Origin: JAHELQ01 sp964491915 | Lineage (GTDB): Bacteria > Acidobacteriota > Aminicenantia > UBA2199 | DNA: 64,000 nt | Reading direction: 5' to 3' | Assembly: GCA_964491915.1 (NCBI GenBank) | Contig: CAZBHS010000022.1 | Span: forward strand, 21,393 to 85,392 | Shown here: piece by piece, positions 32,879 through 42,782 of the stretch | How positions within the stretch are numbered: the first letter of the stretch is position 1 | Layout: every line of letters starts with the position of its first letter | The notes under the pieces: generated by a model | Seen by the model: only the letters and a program-made list of their open reading frames with translations | The model's database searches: none | What the model was told of the DNA's origin: nothing | Program-made: the position numbers and the translations under genes

Positions 32879-35800
32879 ATGGAGACAATCAGACGTATTT
32901 TTGTATGTAAGCGCAAGGAATTCGCAATAGAGGCCAGGCATCTCCTTAAGGACCTAAAGGAGAACCTGGGGATCGGCAGCCTGGAGGGAATCCGCATCCT
33001 CCATCGGTATGATAGCGAAGGGTTGGACGCCCGGGAATTCGAGTCGGCTATTCCGACTGTATTCTCTGAACCGCCGCTAGACGATGTGTATATCGAAGAC
33101 TTTGATACAAGCGACGACGAGCGGATCTTCGGCATCGAGTATCTGCCGGGCCAGTACGACCAACGCGCCGATTCCGCGGCCCAATGCTTGCAGATCATCA
33201 GCCAAACCCGGAAGCCCATTGTGGCAGCCGCGCGAATCTTCGTCTTGAAAGGAACGCTCTCGGATGAAGAATTCCAGAAGATCAAAAAATACCTGATCAA
33301 CCCTGTGGATTCCCGCGAAGCGGACCTGGGAAAAAAGAGCAGCCTGCACATGGACATCACACAGCCGGGGCCGGTCAAGGCGATCGAAGGCTTCATCGAG
33401 TTTAACAGCGAACAATTGGCTGAGCTACAGGATTCCCTTGGTTTGGCCATGAGTGTCGAAGACCTGGCCTTTTGCCGGAACTACTTTAAAGACCGGGAGA
33501 AACGAAACCCCACCATCACGGAAATCAAGATGTTGGATACCTATTGGTCGGATCATTGCCGCCATACTACATTTTTGACTACTATCGACCGGGTGGACTT
33601 CCAGGATGGCGAACTCGCCGTCCCCATTCAAAAGGCTTACAAGAAGTATACGCATGCGTTGAAGCACATCGCCCACAAGGAAGATGAAGATAATTGCCTG
33701 ATGAGTATCGCCACCATGAGCGTGAAAGAAATGCGTCACAAAGGCAAGTTGGACGATATGGAGGATACGAGCGAAATCAATGCCTGCAGCATTGTTCGCG
33801 ATGTTGTGGTGAACGGGGAAAAAGAGGAATGGCTCATTATGTTCAAGAACGAGACCCACAATCACCCGACAGAGATCGAGCCCTTCGGCGGAGCAGCCAC
33901 CTGTCTGGGCGGAGCCATTCGCGATCCTCTCTCGGGCAGAGCTTATGTGTATCAATCGATGCGTGTCACCGGTAGCGGAGATCCCCGTCAAAAAATAGAA
34001 GACACACTTCCGGGCAAATTGCCGCAACGAAAAATCACAACGGAAGCGGCTCATGGTTTTTCCTCATATGGTAACCAAATCGGGCTCGCCACCGGACTTG
34101 TCGACGAAATTTACCATCCAGGCTATATGGCCAAGCGGATGGAGGTGGGCGCCGTCATCGGCGCTGTTCCCCGCAAACAGATTCTTCGCCAGGAGCCGCG
34201 ACCGGGCGACGTCATCTTGTTGGTGGGCGGTCGCACTGGACGGGACGGTATCGGCGGAGCCACCGGTTCATCCAAAGAGCATACCGAAGCATCGCTGGAG
34301 ACCGCCGGCGCGGAGGTGCAGAAAGGAAACGCACCGGAGGAGCGCAAGTTGCAACGGCTATTCAGAAAGCCGGAAGTGACCCGGTTGATCAAAAAAAGCA
34401 ATGATTTCGGCGCCGGCGGTGTGTCGGTTGCGGTTGGGGAGCTGGCCGACGGCCTGGAGGTCAACCTGGACGCTGTACCGAAAAAATATGAAGGGTTGGA
34501 CGGGACGGAATTAGCCCTATCGGAATCGCAAGAACGGATGGCTGTAGTGATCGAGAAAGAACATGTGGACGACTTCAAATTATTAGCGGCGATCGAGAAT
34601 CTCGAAGCCACACCCATTGCGGTGGTGACAGCCGAGCCCCGGCTCAAGATCGTATGGCGGGGACAGCCCATCGTTGATATTGCCCGCGATTTTATCGACA
34701 CCAACGGCGTTCGCCAATCAACCTCCGTATCGGTCGCGGCTCCGAATACAGACGAAAATTATTTTGAACGTAGTAAACCAGAAATAAAAAGCCAATTACC
34801 CAATATAAAATCCGCCTGGATAACCATGCTGGGCGGTCTCAACATTTGTAGCCGTCGCGGTCTGGTGGAACGGTTCGACAACAGCATCGGCTGTAGCACG
34901 GTATTCTACCCGTTCGGCGGTATTTACCGGTCCACGCCGACTGAATCCATGACCGCCATTGTGCCTATTTTAAATGGGCATACCCGCAGCGCCAGTATCA
35001 TGAGCTATGGCTTCAACCCCGAACTTTCCAGTTGGAGCCCGTTTCATGGCGCTGTATACGCAGTGGTGGAGTCAGTTAGTAAAATTGTGGCCGGCGGCGG
35101 CGATTATCAAGGCATTCGCTGCTCGTTGCAAGAATATTTCGAAAAATTAGGCGAAGATAGCGAGAAATGGGGAAAGCCCTTTAGCGCCCTACTGGGGGCA
35201 TATTATGCGCTTTCCGAGTTTGAAATCGCTGCCATCGGCGGCAAAGACAGCATGTCGGGCTCGTTCAAAGAGCTCAACGTGCCGCCAACCCTGATCTCCT
35301 TCGCCGTCACGATGGTGGAGGCCACCGACGCAGTGTCTCCTGAATTCAAACAGACCGGCAGCGCGGTCGTTCTTGTGAAAGCGTCCCGCGACGAACATTT
35401 TTTGCCCCGCTTCGATGTATTGAAAAATAACTACTATCGAGTCCATGAGTGGGTGAAGCAACGCAACATTTCGGCCATGCATACGGTGAGAGGCGGTGGA
35501 ATCGCGGAAGCCGTCAGTAAAATGGCGTTCGGTAACAGAATCGGTTTTTTGTTTAACGACAAGCTGGATTCCCGGGAATTGTTCTCGCCGGAGTATGGAT
35601 CGATTGTGGTGGAATTGGCGCCGGGGACAGACCCACAGGAATTTTTGGATGGCATCAACGCCGCGATAATTGGAACAACCATTGCCGATCCGGTCATCGT
35701 TGCGCTGAACACAAAGATCCCCATCATCGACGCCCAAGCCGCATGGGAGGAGCCGCTGGAAAAAGTGTTCCCCTCGCGGACCGCCAATAGAATGGAACCG

Positions 35801-36655
35801 CCCCAACGGATTGCCTATAACACCCGCAATACTCACAAGCCCGCGGTTTCTATCGCCAAACCCCGGGTCGTGGTGACCGCCTTTCCCGGCACCAATAGCG
35901 AATACGATACAGCGCGGGCGTTTCGCCAATTTGGTGGAATCGTCGAGGTTCCGGTTTTTCGCAATCTCAGTTCCCAGTGCATCCAGGACTCTGTTTCAAA
36001 CCTGGAGTCTTTGATTCGCAATAGCCAGATCCTGGTGATTCCCGGTGGATTCAGCGCCGGCGATGAACCGGAGGGATCGGGAAAGTTTATTGCGACGGTC
36101 TTTCGCAACCCTCGCATCAAAGACGCAGTGACAGAATTGCTGCAAGTGAGAGACGGTTTGATTCTGGGGATCTGTAACGGCTTCCAGGCTCTCGTCAAGC
36201 TTGGGCTCCTACCTTATGGCGACATTCGCCCTCAAGATCCCGACAGTCCCACGCTGACGTTTAACACCATTGGCCGGCATGCGGCGTTAATGGTACGGAC
36301 GCGTGTAACCTCCACGTTGTCGCCATGGTTTTCGCGGATGAATATTGGCGATATTCACGCAATTCCAGTTTCCCACGGCGAAGGCCGCTTCATTTGTTCT
36401 CCCCAATGGATGGACACATTGATTCAACAGGGACAAATCGCCACCCAGTACGCGGATGAGATCGGCTTGCCGTCCAACGATATCGCCCACAATCCCAACG
36501 GCTCGCTGAACGCTGTGGAGGCCGTCACCAGCCCGGACGGACGGGTGCTTGGGAAAATGGGGCATACGGAGCGCAACGGCGTGAATGTGGGCCGTAATAT
36601 TCCCGGCAACAAAGATCAGCAATTATTCAAGGCTGGCATTGCCTATTTTAGATAA
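32879..36655 (+). CDS. purL: Phosphoribosylformylglycinamidine synthase, single-chain (PurL with GATase)
   Basis: A 1258-residue enzyme that converts FGAR to FGAM with glutamine and ATP. It belongs to the clostridial/Bacteroides-type large form in length and in its opening (RRIFVCKRKEFAIEARHLL). ATP-binding and PurM-like blocks include DTYWSDHCRHTTF, FKNETHNHPTEIEPFGGAATCLGG and GGKDSMSGSF. The C-terminal class I glutaminase has VVVTAFPGTNSEYDTARAF, catalytic Cys1099 in LGICNGFQ and a downstream PVSHGEGRF. Complete and without disruptions. rarA begins on the next base after its stop. Confidence 0.95.
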   Translation: METIRRIFVCKRKEFAIEARHLLKDLKENLGIGSLEGIRILHRYDSEGLDAREFESAIPTVFSEPPLDDVYIEDFDTSDDERIFGIEYLPGQYDQRADSAAQCLQIISQTRKPIVAAARIFVLKGTLSDEEFQKIKKYLINPVDSREADLGKKSSLHMDITQPGPVKAIEGFIEFNSEQLAELQDSLGLAMSVEDLAFCRNYFKDREKRNPTITEIKMLDTYWSDHCRHTTFLTTIDRVDFQDGELAVPIQKAYKKYTHALKHIAHKEDEDNCLMSIATMSVKEMRHKGKLDDMEDTSEINACSIVRDVVVNGEKEEWLIMFKNETHNHPTEIEPFGGAATCLGGAIRDPLSGRAYVYQSMRVTGSGDPRQKIEDTLPGKLPQRKITTEAAHGFSSYGNQIGLATGLVDEIYHPGYMAKRMEVGAVIGAVPRKQILRQEPRPGDVILLVGGRTGRDGIGGATGSSKEHTEASLETAGAEVQKGNAPEERKLQRLFRKPEVTRLIKKSNDFGAGGVSVAVGELADGLEVNLDAVPKKYEGLDGTELALSESQERMAVVIEKEHVDDFKLLAAIENLEATPIAVVTAEPRLKIVWRGQPIVDIARDFIDTNGVRQSTSVSVAAPNTDENYFERSKPEIKSQLPNIKSAWITMLGGLNICSRRGLVERFDNSIGCSTVFYPFGGIYRSTPTESMTAIVPILNGHTRSASIMSYGFNPELSSWSPFHGAVYAVVESVSKIVAGGGDYQGIRCSLQEYFEKLGEDSEKWGKPFSALLGAYYALSEFEIAAIGGKDSMSGSFKELNVPPTLISFAVTMVEATDAVSPEFKQTGSAVVLVKASRDEHFLPRFDVLKNNYYRVHEWVKQRNISAMHTVRGGGIAEAVSKMAFGNRIGFLFNDKLDSRELFSPEYGSIVVELAPGTDPQEFLDGINAAIIGTTIADPVIVALNTKIPIIDAQAAWEEPLEKVFPSRTANRMEPPQRIAYNTRNTHKPAVSIAKPRVVVTAFPGTNSEYDTARAFRQFGGIVEVPVFRNLSSQCIQDSVSNLESLIRNSQILVIPGGFSAGDEPEGSGKFIATVFRNPRIKDAVTELLQVRDGLILGICNGFQALVKLGLLPYGDIRPQDPDSPTLTFNTIGRHAALMVRTRVTSTLSPWFSRMNIGDIHAIPVSHGEGRFICSPQWMDTLIQQGQIATQYADEIGLPSNDIAHNPNGSLNAVEAVTSPDGRVLGKMGHTERNGVNVGRNIPGNKDQQLFKAGIAYFR

Positions 36656-37951
36656 ATGAATAAAATTTTTCCGCTTGCCGATAAGATTCGCCCCTTCGAT
36701 ATCACACGATTTGAAGGGCAATCCCATCTGACTGGTCCCGCCAAAATCATCCATTCTTTTTTGAAAAACCAGACATTAAATTCATTGATTTTTTGGGGCC
36801 CGCCGGGGACAGGCAAAACCAGTCTCTCGCGCATCCTGGTAAAGGAGCTGGATTATCCGTCCATTGAATTTTCGGCAACCATTTCCAAAATCGCGGAAAT
36901 ACGCGAAATCATGACCCGCGCTGTGGATATGAAAAAAATAGACGGCAAACCATTGGTGGTGTTTGTGGATGAGATCCACCATTTCAACAAGCATTCCCAG
37001 GACGCGTTTCTCCCGTTCATCGAGAGGGGGGATATCATTTTGATCGGTACCACCACGGAGAATCCCGCGTTCAAGATGAACCGGGCGCTCCTGTCCCGCT
37101 TGAAAATTCTAGAGTTTTTCCCCCTGGAAAGGGACAACCTCGCCGGCATTCTCGAAAAAGCCGTCGTTTTCATCAAACAAGAAACGGAAGTCGAGATGCG
37201 GATGGATGAAACTGTAATCAATATTTTATTGCATTATAGCGGGGGCGACGCCAGGAGGTTGCTAAACCTGCTGGAAACCATCTACAATGTATGGGACAAA
37301 CAGTCCGCCGTCGGCGAAGCCCTGATCCAGGATGTGATTCAGAATAAAATCTCGGGCTATGACCGCAGCGGTGACGACCGCTACCAGATGATTTCCTCCT
37401 TCCATAAAAGTCTGCGCAATTCTGATGTGGACGCGGCTCTGTTCTGGCTCTACCGGATGCTGGAAGGGGGTGAGGATCCTCTGTATGTTTTGCGGCGTAT
37501 GATTCGCATCTCAGTGGAGGATATTGGCTTCGCGGATCCAGAGTCCACCACTGTCTGCCTCAACGCGAAAGCGGCTTACGAATCCTTGGGCTCGCCGGAG
37601 GGAGATCTCTTTTTAGCCCAAGCAGCAATATACCTGGCTTCCGCTCCCAAAAGCAATTCCCTGTACCTGGCTGAAAAAAAACTCAAAAAAATCGCCGACG
37701 CCTACAAACACTTGCCCGTACCAATCCATATCATCAATCCCTCCAATTTTATCTCCGCCGGGAAAGGGGCCGGGAAAAATTATTTGTACGCGCATGATTT
37801 CAGTGAAAAAACCACTTCTATGAGCACACTGCCGGACGATATCAAGGAAAAAGATTTTTATGTCCCCAACAGGGTGGGATTTGAAAAAAAAATAAACGAC
37901 CGCATTGAATACTGGAAAAAGCTCAAAACATCTCTGAAAGAAAAAAAATAG
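36656..37951 (+). CDS. rarA: Replication-associated recombination ATPase RarA (MgsA)
   Basis: A 431-residue AAA+ protein acting at stalled replication forks. Walker A is WGPPGTGKTS (about 44-53), Walker B is LVVFVDEIHHF (about 101-111), sensor 1 is IGTTTENPAF, and the C-terminal MgsA block reads MLEGGEDPLYVLRRMIRISVEDIGFADPES. It directly abuts purL with no gap, so its ribosome binding site lies in the end of purL, implying coupled translation. Confidence 0.93.
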   Translation: MNKIFPLADKIRPFDITRFEGQSHLTGPAKIIHSFLKNQTLNSLIFWGPPGTGKTSLSRILVKELDYPSIEFSATISKIAEIREIMTRAVDMKKIDGKPLVVFVDEIHHFNKHSQDAFLPFIERGDIILIGTTTENPAFKMNRALLSRLKILEFFPLERDNLAGILEKAVVFIKQETEVEMRMDETVINILLHYSGGDARRLLNLLETIYNVWDKQSAVGEALIQDVIQNKISGYDRSGDDRYQMISSFHKSLRNSDVDAALFWLYRMLEGGEDPLYVLRRMIRISVEDIGFADPESTTVCLNAKAAYESLGSPEGDLFLAQAAIYLASAPKSNSLYLAEKKLKKIADAYKHLPVPIHIINPSNFISAGKGAGKNYLYAHDFSEKTTSMSTLPDDIKEKDFYVPNRVGFEKKINDRIEYWKKLKTSLKEKK

Positions 37952-37962
37952 AAATCTGAATT

Positions 37963-38325
37963 CTATTTATTCATATACACCTGGAGCATTCCAAGCAACT
38001 CTTTGTAACGAACAGGTTTCGCGATATACCCATCAAATCCAGCGGCGAGAATCCTCTCCTTGTCACCCTTCATGGCGAAGGCAGTCATGGCGATCACCTG
38101 AATTTCTTTTGTGGCCTCTTCCTCTTTGAGGATTTTGACAGCTTCAAAACCATCGATACCCGGCAATTGAAGATCCATCAAGATACACCGTGGGGTAATC
38201 TTTTTCGCTAATTTGATACCAATATATGCATCAGTCGCTTCAATGACTTCGCAGCCCGCCAATTTAAGCAAATCAGCGGCAAATTTCATATTCGTTGGAT
38301 TATCTTCAATTATCATTACTTTCAT
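37963..38325 (-). CDS. Single-domain response regulator
   Basis: A 120-residue CheY-like receiver domain with no output domain: acidic pair IIEDN (about 5-9), phosphoacceptor Asp in CILMDLQLPGIDGFE (about 52), the Thr in IAMTAFA and the Lys in GYIAKPV. The start at 38325 (AAGGGG 7 bases upstream) begins exactly at the domain. It overlaps the 3' end of the histidine kinase gene by 20 bases and is probably its partner. Confidence 0.9.
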   Translation of the reverse strand: MKVMIIEDNPTNMKFAADLLKLAGCEVIEATDAYIGIKLAKKITPRCILMDLQLPGIDGFEAVKILKEEEATKEIQVIAMTAFAMKGDKERILAAGFDGYIAKPVRYKELLGMLQVYMNK

Positions 38326-39865
38326 GGTAGTCCCCTTGCTCAATTTCATTGGCAATTTCTTGATCTACAATAACATTATCAGTTTTATCACTCGCTCTTC
38401 TGTCCTGCGCCCGGCGGTCTTGCAAAGCCCTGCGTTCAATCCTATACGGAACACAAATAGTGAAACAACTCCCTTTATCGATTTCACTGGTAACGGAAAT
38501 GGAACCGCCATGTAGTTCGGTTAAGCGTTTGACCATTGTGAGCCCAAGTCCAGTTCCTTCATATTTTCTTGAGGTGGATGCGTCCGCCTGCTGGAACGGT
38601 TGAAACAATTTTTTTAAATCCTCCTCGGAGATGCCGATGCCAGTGTCGGTCACGGACAATTCCAGAAGGTCTTCGGATATGTCCTCGCCGCCCTGGTCGT
38701 TATCGGACTCTTCCCCTCCTTCGGTGAGGGCATCGAGGGACAATCCATGGATCCTATAAGCGCTAATCGTGACAACGCCGCCGTCGGGAGTAAATTTAAC
38801 AGCATTGGATAACAGATTGAAGATGATCTGCTTAAACTTCCTGGTATCGACAAACATATCCCCCACATCATTTTCCATATCCAATTTCAGTTGAATGCTA
38901 TGATTGTAGGCTTTTTCTTTTATGATAGAGAGACTACTCTCAACCAGTATCGGTATGTTCACCTTTTCGAGGTCCAAATTCATTTTCCCGGCTTCGATTT
39001 TTGACAGATCCAGAATGTCATTGATCAAGGACAGAAGATGTTGACCGCTTCTGAAAATATCATTCACATAATCGGTTTGCTTGGGGGTTAAAAGCCCGAT
39101 CAATCCATCCTTCAAAACCTCCGAGAACCCGATAATCGCGTTGAGGGGAGTTCTTAACTCATGCGACATATTGGCGAGAAAATCCGATTTTGCCTTATTG
39201 GCGATTTCTATTTGTTCACTTCTTTTCTTCAACTCTTCCTGGGCTTGCTTCTGGGAGCTGACGTCTAAAATTGAAAGCAGAAACAGATTATTGCCCTCAT
39301 GGAACACCTGCCGGGCGCTCACCTGCATAATGCGATATCCAATGGTCGGGAAACTACCCTGGACCTCAAAATCATCAAACGTGGAATTGGCGGGGCTCAA
39401 CTCATCCAATAATTTCCGTAAATCAGGGATATCCCATTGCATATCTCCCAACTGAAACAGCAATAACCCAACGGTTTCTTCCGGGGTTACAAGAAATGTC
39501 TTGTAGAAAGATAAATTGGCGGATTGAACGTTAAATGCAGAATCGAGAACCAGGAGTGGATAGCGGACGCTATCGACAATGGAAGCGGAGTATTTCCGCG
39601 CATCCTCGATGGCCGCGGCATAAGAGGTGATTTTCCCGATCACGCCCTTGGAAAACTTGTTGAACAGAAAGATGATCACCACGAGCAAAAAAGCAAGAAT
39701 GGATATAATTGCGGAGACAGATGGATTCGGAACTTCAACAAGGGTATCGTACATCGTTTTCAAGAGCAATAACAACAATCCGTAAATGACAAAGGTCACA
39801 ATCGCTTTGAGCTTCCTAACCTCGATTTTGAACTGTCCAAGTAAACGCTTATCGTCAGTCTTCAT
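38306..39865 (-). CDS. Membrane histidine kinase with PAS domain
   Basis: A 519-residue sensor kinase. Two transmembrane helices (about 16-38 and 49-70) are joined by a very short loop, so there is little periplasmic sensor. A PAS-like domain follows (about 95-200), then HisKA with phospho-His in NMSHELRTPLNAIIGFSEVL (about 235), and HATPase_c with N box FNLLSNAVKFTPDGG, G1 DTGIGISEEDL and G2 GTGLGLTMVKRL. Sandwiched between a receiver/HD-GYP regulator gene upstream and a stand-alone receiver gene downstream, all on one strand. Confidence 0.9.
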   Translation of the reverse strand: MKTDDKRLLGQFKIEVRKLKAIVTFVIYGLLLLLLKTMYDTLVEVPNPSVSAIISILAFLLVVIIFLFNKFSKGVIGKITSYAAAIEDARKYSASIVDSVRYPLLVLDSAFNVQSANLSFYKTFLVTPEETVGLLLFQLGDMQWDIPDLRKLLDELSPANSTFDDFEVQGSFPTIGYRIMQVSARQVFHEGNNLFLLSILDVSSQKQAQEELKKRSEQIEIANKAKSDFLANMSHELRTPLNAIIGFSEVLKDGLIGLLTPKQTDYVNDIFRSGQHLLSLINDILDLSKIEAGKMNLDLEKVNIPILVESSLSIIKEKAYNHSIQLKLDMENDVGDMFVDTRKFKQIIFNLLSNAVKFTPDGGVVTISAYRIHGLSLDALTEGGEESDNDQGGEDISEDLLELSVTDTGIGISEEDLKKLFQPFQQADASTSRKYEGTGLGLTMVKRLTELHGGSISVTSEIDKGSCFTICVPYRIERRALQDRRAQDRRASDKTDNVIVDQEIANEIEQGDYHESNDN

Positions 39866-39898
39866 AACCGTTCTCCTTTTGCGGTCCTGATTCGCACA

Positions 39899-41422
39899 TC
39901 AACCTTTCCACCGTTCATACACTTCCTCGAAATGCGAGGCGGTTTCGAGAAACGCTTTAAACACCCTGGGATCGAAATGATTGGGATTTACTCGCTCATT
40001 CCCCTCGCATAAAATTTTTACCGCTGTTTCATGATCATAAGAGGGCTTGTATGGACGCGACATCCTCAACACATCATAATGATCCGCGATAGCTAAAATC
40101 CGGGCCTCAACGGGAATTTTTTCACCGCTGATTCCATATGGATAGCCTGAACCATCCCATTTTTCATGATGTGCCAATGCGATGTTTTTTGCCATCTTCA
40201 GGCGCGGATGGTTGCCGAGAATTTTAACCCCAAACAGCGGATGGTTCTTGACAAAATTCCATTCGTCCCGGGTTAGCGGACCGGGCTTTTTTATAATTCC
40301 CGCGGGGATATAAATCATACCGACATCGTGCATTTGGGCGGAGAGTCTAATATTATTGACAAAACTCTCCACAAGTTTCAGCTTCCTGGCAATAACACTG
40401 CAATAGAGGCCGACCCGCTTGACATGATTACCGCTCTCTTCGTCATTTGCCTCAGATGCCCGTACCAACGATGACACAAGATAAGCGAAAGCGTTCTCCG
40501 TTTCTTTTACCTGGTCGGCAAGCGATTTTAAGAAGAGACTCTGCATAACAATGCTTTTTAAAACAGCGGCATCATATGAAGTGAGATCATTTGAATAATT
40601 GATTGCGAATATACTAAACTCGGCGCTTAGATAGCATGTAAAGTTGGACAACTTAATCGGAATCAACGATTCGATTTTTTTTACAAACGCCTGCAAGCCG
40701 ATTTTATCGAGGTCGCTTTCATTGTAAAACGCGATGGTGGATTCGCCGTAATCAGGCAGTGTCAAGGCTTTTTGAACGTCGGCTTCAATCGGAGTCCGAT
40801 ACAACTCCTCGAATGCGGATTCATACTGATACCATTTCCATATTCTGGCATCATCCACAAAGCCGACCAGCACGATACGCGGTTTATCACTCGTATCGCC
40901 CGCCTGGCGAATGACTTGTTTGACGATGTTGTCAATGGCGCTAATAAAATCAAAATGGAGGGGATTGAAGGTTTTAATCGCTTCCTCTCCCGAAGTGATC
41001 AACTGCTTGAGATTGGAGTATCCTTTCTTTAGCCTGCCATCCAGATCTTTCATTTTGAGAAGCATCTTTATCCGGGCCAACACTTCATTTTTGTCGATCG
41101 GCTTCGAGATAAAATCTTCGGCGCCGGCTTCGATGCCCCTGGTTCGATGTTCTTTCGAAGCTAAAGCAGTGATCATAACGACGGGAATATGCCGGTATTC
41201 CTCCCGCTCCTTGATCCACGTACATACCTCAAAACCGTTCATACCAGGCATCATAACATCCAATAGTATTAGGTCTACCTCTTTCTCCTGGACAACGGCA
41301 ATAGCGTCTTGGCCACCTTTAACCGTCAGGACATCATAACCCTGGGAAGTAAGTATCGTGTCCAGCAACTTCAAATTTACAGGTTCATCGTCTACACAAA
41401 GCAACTTCGGCTTATTCGGCAT
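39899..41422 (-). CDS. Response regulator with HD-GYP domain (putative c-di-GMP phosphodiesterase)
   Basis: A 507-residue regulator. Residues 1-125 are a receiver domain (LCVDDE, phospho-Asp in LILLDVMMPGMNGFE, Lys in FISKPI). A middle region of about 180 residues has no recognised fold. The C-terminal HD-GYP has SAQMHDVGMIYIP (about 368), HPLFGVKIL, ALAHHEKWDGSGYPYGISGEKIPVEARILAIADHYDVL and so retains HD and GYP residues. The usual Lys after HDxG is Met here. First gene of the three-gene signalling unit, with GGAGGA upstream of the ATG. Confidence 0.9.
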   Translation of the reverse strand: MPNKPKLLCVDDEPVNLKLLDTILTSQGYDVLTVKGGQDAIAVVQEKEVDLILLDVMMPGMNGFEVCTWIKEREEYRHIPVVMITALASKEHRTRGIEAGAEDFISKPIDKNEVLARIKMLLKMKDLDGRLKKGYSNLKQLITSGEEAIKTFNPLHFDFISAIDNIVKQVIRQAGDTSDKPRIVLVGFVDDARIWKWYQYESAFEELYRTPIEADVQKALTLPDYGESTIAFYNESDLDKIGLQAFVKKIESLIPIKLSNFTCYLSAEFSIFAINYSNDLTSYDAAVLKSIVMQSLFLKSLADQVKETENAFAYLVSSLVRASEANDEESGNHVKRVGLYCSVIARKLKLVESFVNNIRLSAQMHDVGMIYIPAGIIKKPGPLTRDEWNFVKNHPLFGVKILGNHPRLKMAKNIALAHHEKWDGSGYPYGISGEKIPVEARILAIADHYDVLRMSRPYKPSYDHETAVKILCEGNERVNPNHFDPRVFKAFLETASHFEEVYERWKG

Positions 41423-41749
41423 TCGGATTCCTCCTTGAACAAAAAACGACTAATTTAAGTGCCTGGGTTTCCCGGACATGATTATACCTGGATGATGAGA
41501 ACCGGTCAACATCATTTGCGCCGGGTACCCGGAAAAACTTCGACCGATGTCTCCTTTTGTATATATAACAATGTCCTTTATGCATAATCTTTACGCCTGA
41601 TAACATAACCATATTATTGAAATACTAGAAAAAAGTCAAATATTTTTCTTAAAATACTTATTTGGAAAGGACCCCAAAAAAGAGCTCCCGCCTCACTGTT
41701 GTTGACTTTTCTAACCAAAAGAATTATACTTCCTCAGAGGTTTATAACA
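41423..41749. other. Intergenic region between divergent genes
   Basis: A/T-rich DNA with the divergent promoters of the HD-GYP regulator and the YkvA gene presumably inside; no convincing promoter, RNA or small ORF stands out. Confidence 0.3.
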
Positions 41750-42238
41750 ATGGGCGATTCAATAATAAAAAAAGAGCTGGAATATAAGGATTTCTACCAT
41801 AAGTTAAGGGGAAGAATCGACACCTGGGCAAAAGAGGGCCGCTTCCAAAAAAAGACCGGAAAATGGACCGATCCGTTCATTCAATATCTAATGGTTCTAC
41901 CGGATTTAATGCACCTTATGATAAAACTTTTGGTAGACAAAGGAATATCGATGCAGGTCAAAACCTATATCCTGGCGGCAATGGCTTATCTTGTATCCCC
42001 AATAGATATTATCCCCGACTTCATCCCTGTAGCAGGCTTCGCTGACGATCTGATCGTTTTAGTGACTATCTTGAATAAAATCATCAATACCCTGGAAGTC
42101 ACAATGCTGGAAAAAATTAAAATCTATTGGGCCGGAGACGGCGATGTTTTTATTAAAGTCAAAGAAATTGTCGCCGTGATCAACGAATTTTCCTCAAAAA
42201 TCCCACGAGGGATTTACAATTTCATGAATAAAAAATAG
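41750..42238 (+). CDS. YkvA/DUF1232 family protein
   Basis: A 162-residue protein with the DUF1232 signature AYLVSPIDIIPDFIPVAGFADDLIVL (about 82-107), a hydrophobic hairpin-like segment probably associated with the membrane. The N-terminal part is charged and helical. The start at 41750 has AGAGG 9 bases upstream; the frame from 41699 extends into noncoding DNA. Family function unknown. Converges on the Rrf2 gene. Confidence 0.85.
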   Translation: MGDSIIKKELEYKDFYHKLRGRIDTWAKEGRFQKKTGKWTDPFIQYLMVLPDLMHLMIKLLVDKGISMQVKTYILAAMAYLVSPIDIIPDFIPVAGFADDLIVLVTILNKIINTLEVTMLEKIKIYWAGDGDVFIKVKEIVAVINEFSSKIPRGIYNFMNKK

Positions 42239-42277
42239 GTCGCTTCCCAGCAAAAAAACGAGAATAAAAGGAAGGGG

Positions 42278-42700
42278 TTAAACGCCTGAGGGCCCGGCTT
42301 CCCTGGAACCATTGTCAAGAATATCTTGCAAAGACATCCCGGAAAATTCATTTTTAAGAGTTGCCCCCAGGCGTGTCCAAACCGACCGAGCATCACATTC
42401 ATCGAATAAAGGACAATGCTCGCCATTCATACATTGCGATAGCTTTATCTCTTCGTCGAACGCATCGAAAAGCATCAGCAGGTTTATTTCGCCTGGGGCT
42501 TTGTTTAATGTGTATCCCCCATAGATACCCTGAACACTGCGGATTAGCTCGCCTTTCTCCATCGGTCCAGCTAACTTTCTTAAATACTTGGGGGACACAT
42601 TCATTTTTTTTCCCAGTTCTGAAGTATTGACAACACCCTCTTCTTTGGCAAGCATCAAGAGCATTCTCAATCCATATCTTATTTTGGTGTTAATTTTCAT
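42278..42700 (-). CDS. Rrf2-family transcriptional regulator with three conserved cysteines
   Basis: A 140-residue winged-helix repressor. MKINTKIRYGLRMLLMLAKEEG, the recognition region VSPKYLRKLAGPMEKGELIRSVQGIYGGYTLNKAP, and a C-x5-C-x5-C cluster (QCMNGEHCPLFDEC) are typical of Rrf2 proteins such as IscR/NsrR/RsrR that ligate an Fe-S cluster. It could respond to iron-sulfur status, NO or redox. The ATG at 42700 has AGGA upstream; a TTG further out is less likely. No obvious target operon is adjacent. Confidence 0.9.
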   Translation of the reverse strand: MKINTKIRYGLRMLLMLAKEEGVVNTSELGKKMNVSPKYLRKLAGPMEKGELIRSVQGIYGGYTLNKAPGEINLLMLFDAFDEEIKLSQCMNGEHCPLFDECDARSVWTRLGATLKNEFSGMSLQDILDNGSREAGPSGV

Positions 42701-42782
42701 TTTTTTTCCTAACAACCATTTCTTCAGAACTGTTATGTTTCATGCGAATATTTTCTGGTTAACAGTTATCTGAATAGAAGGT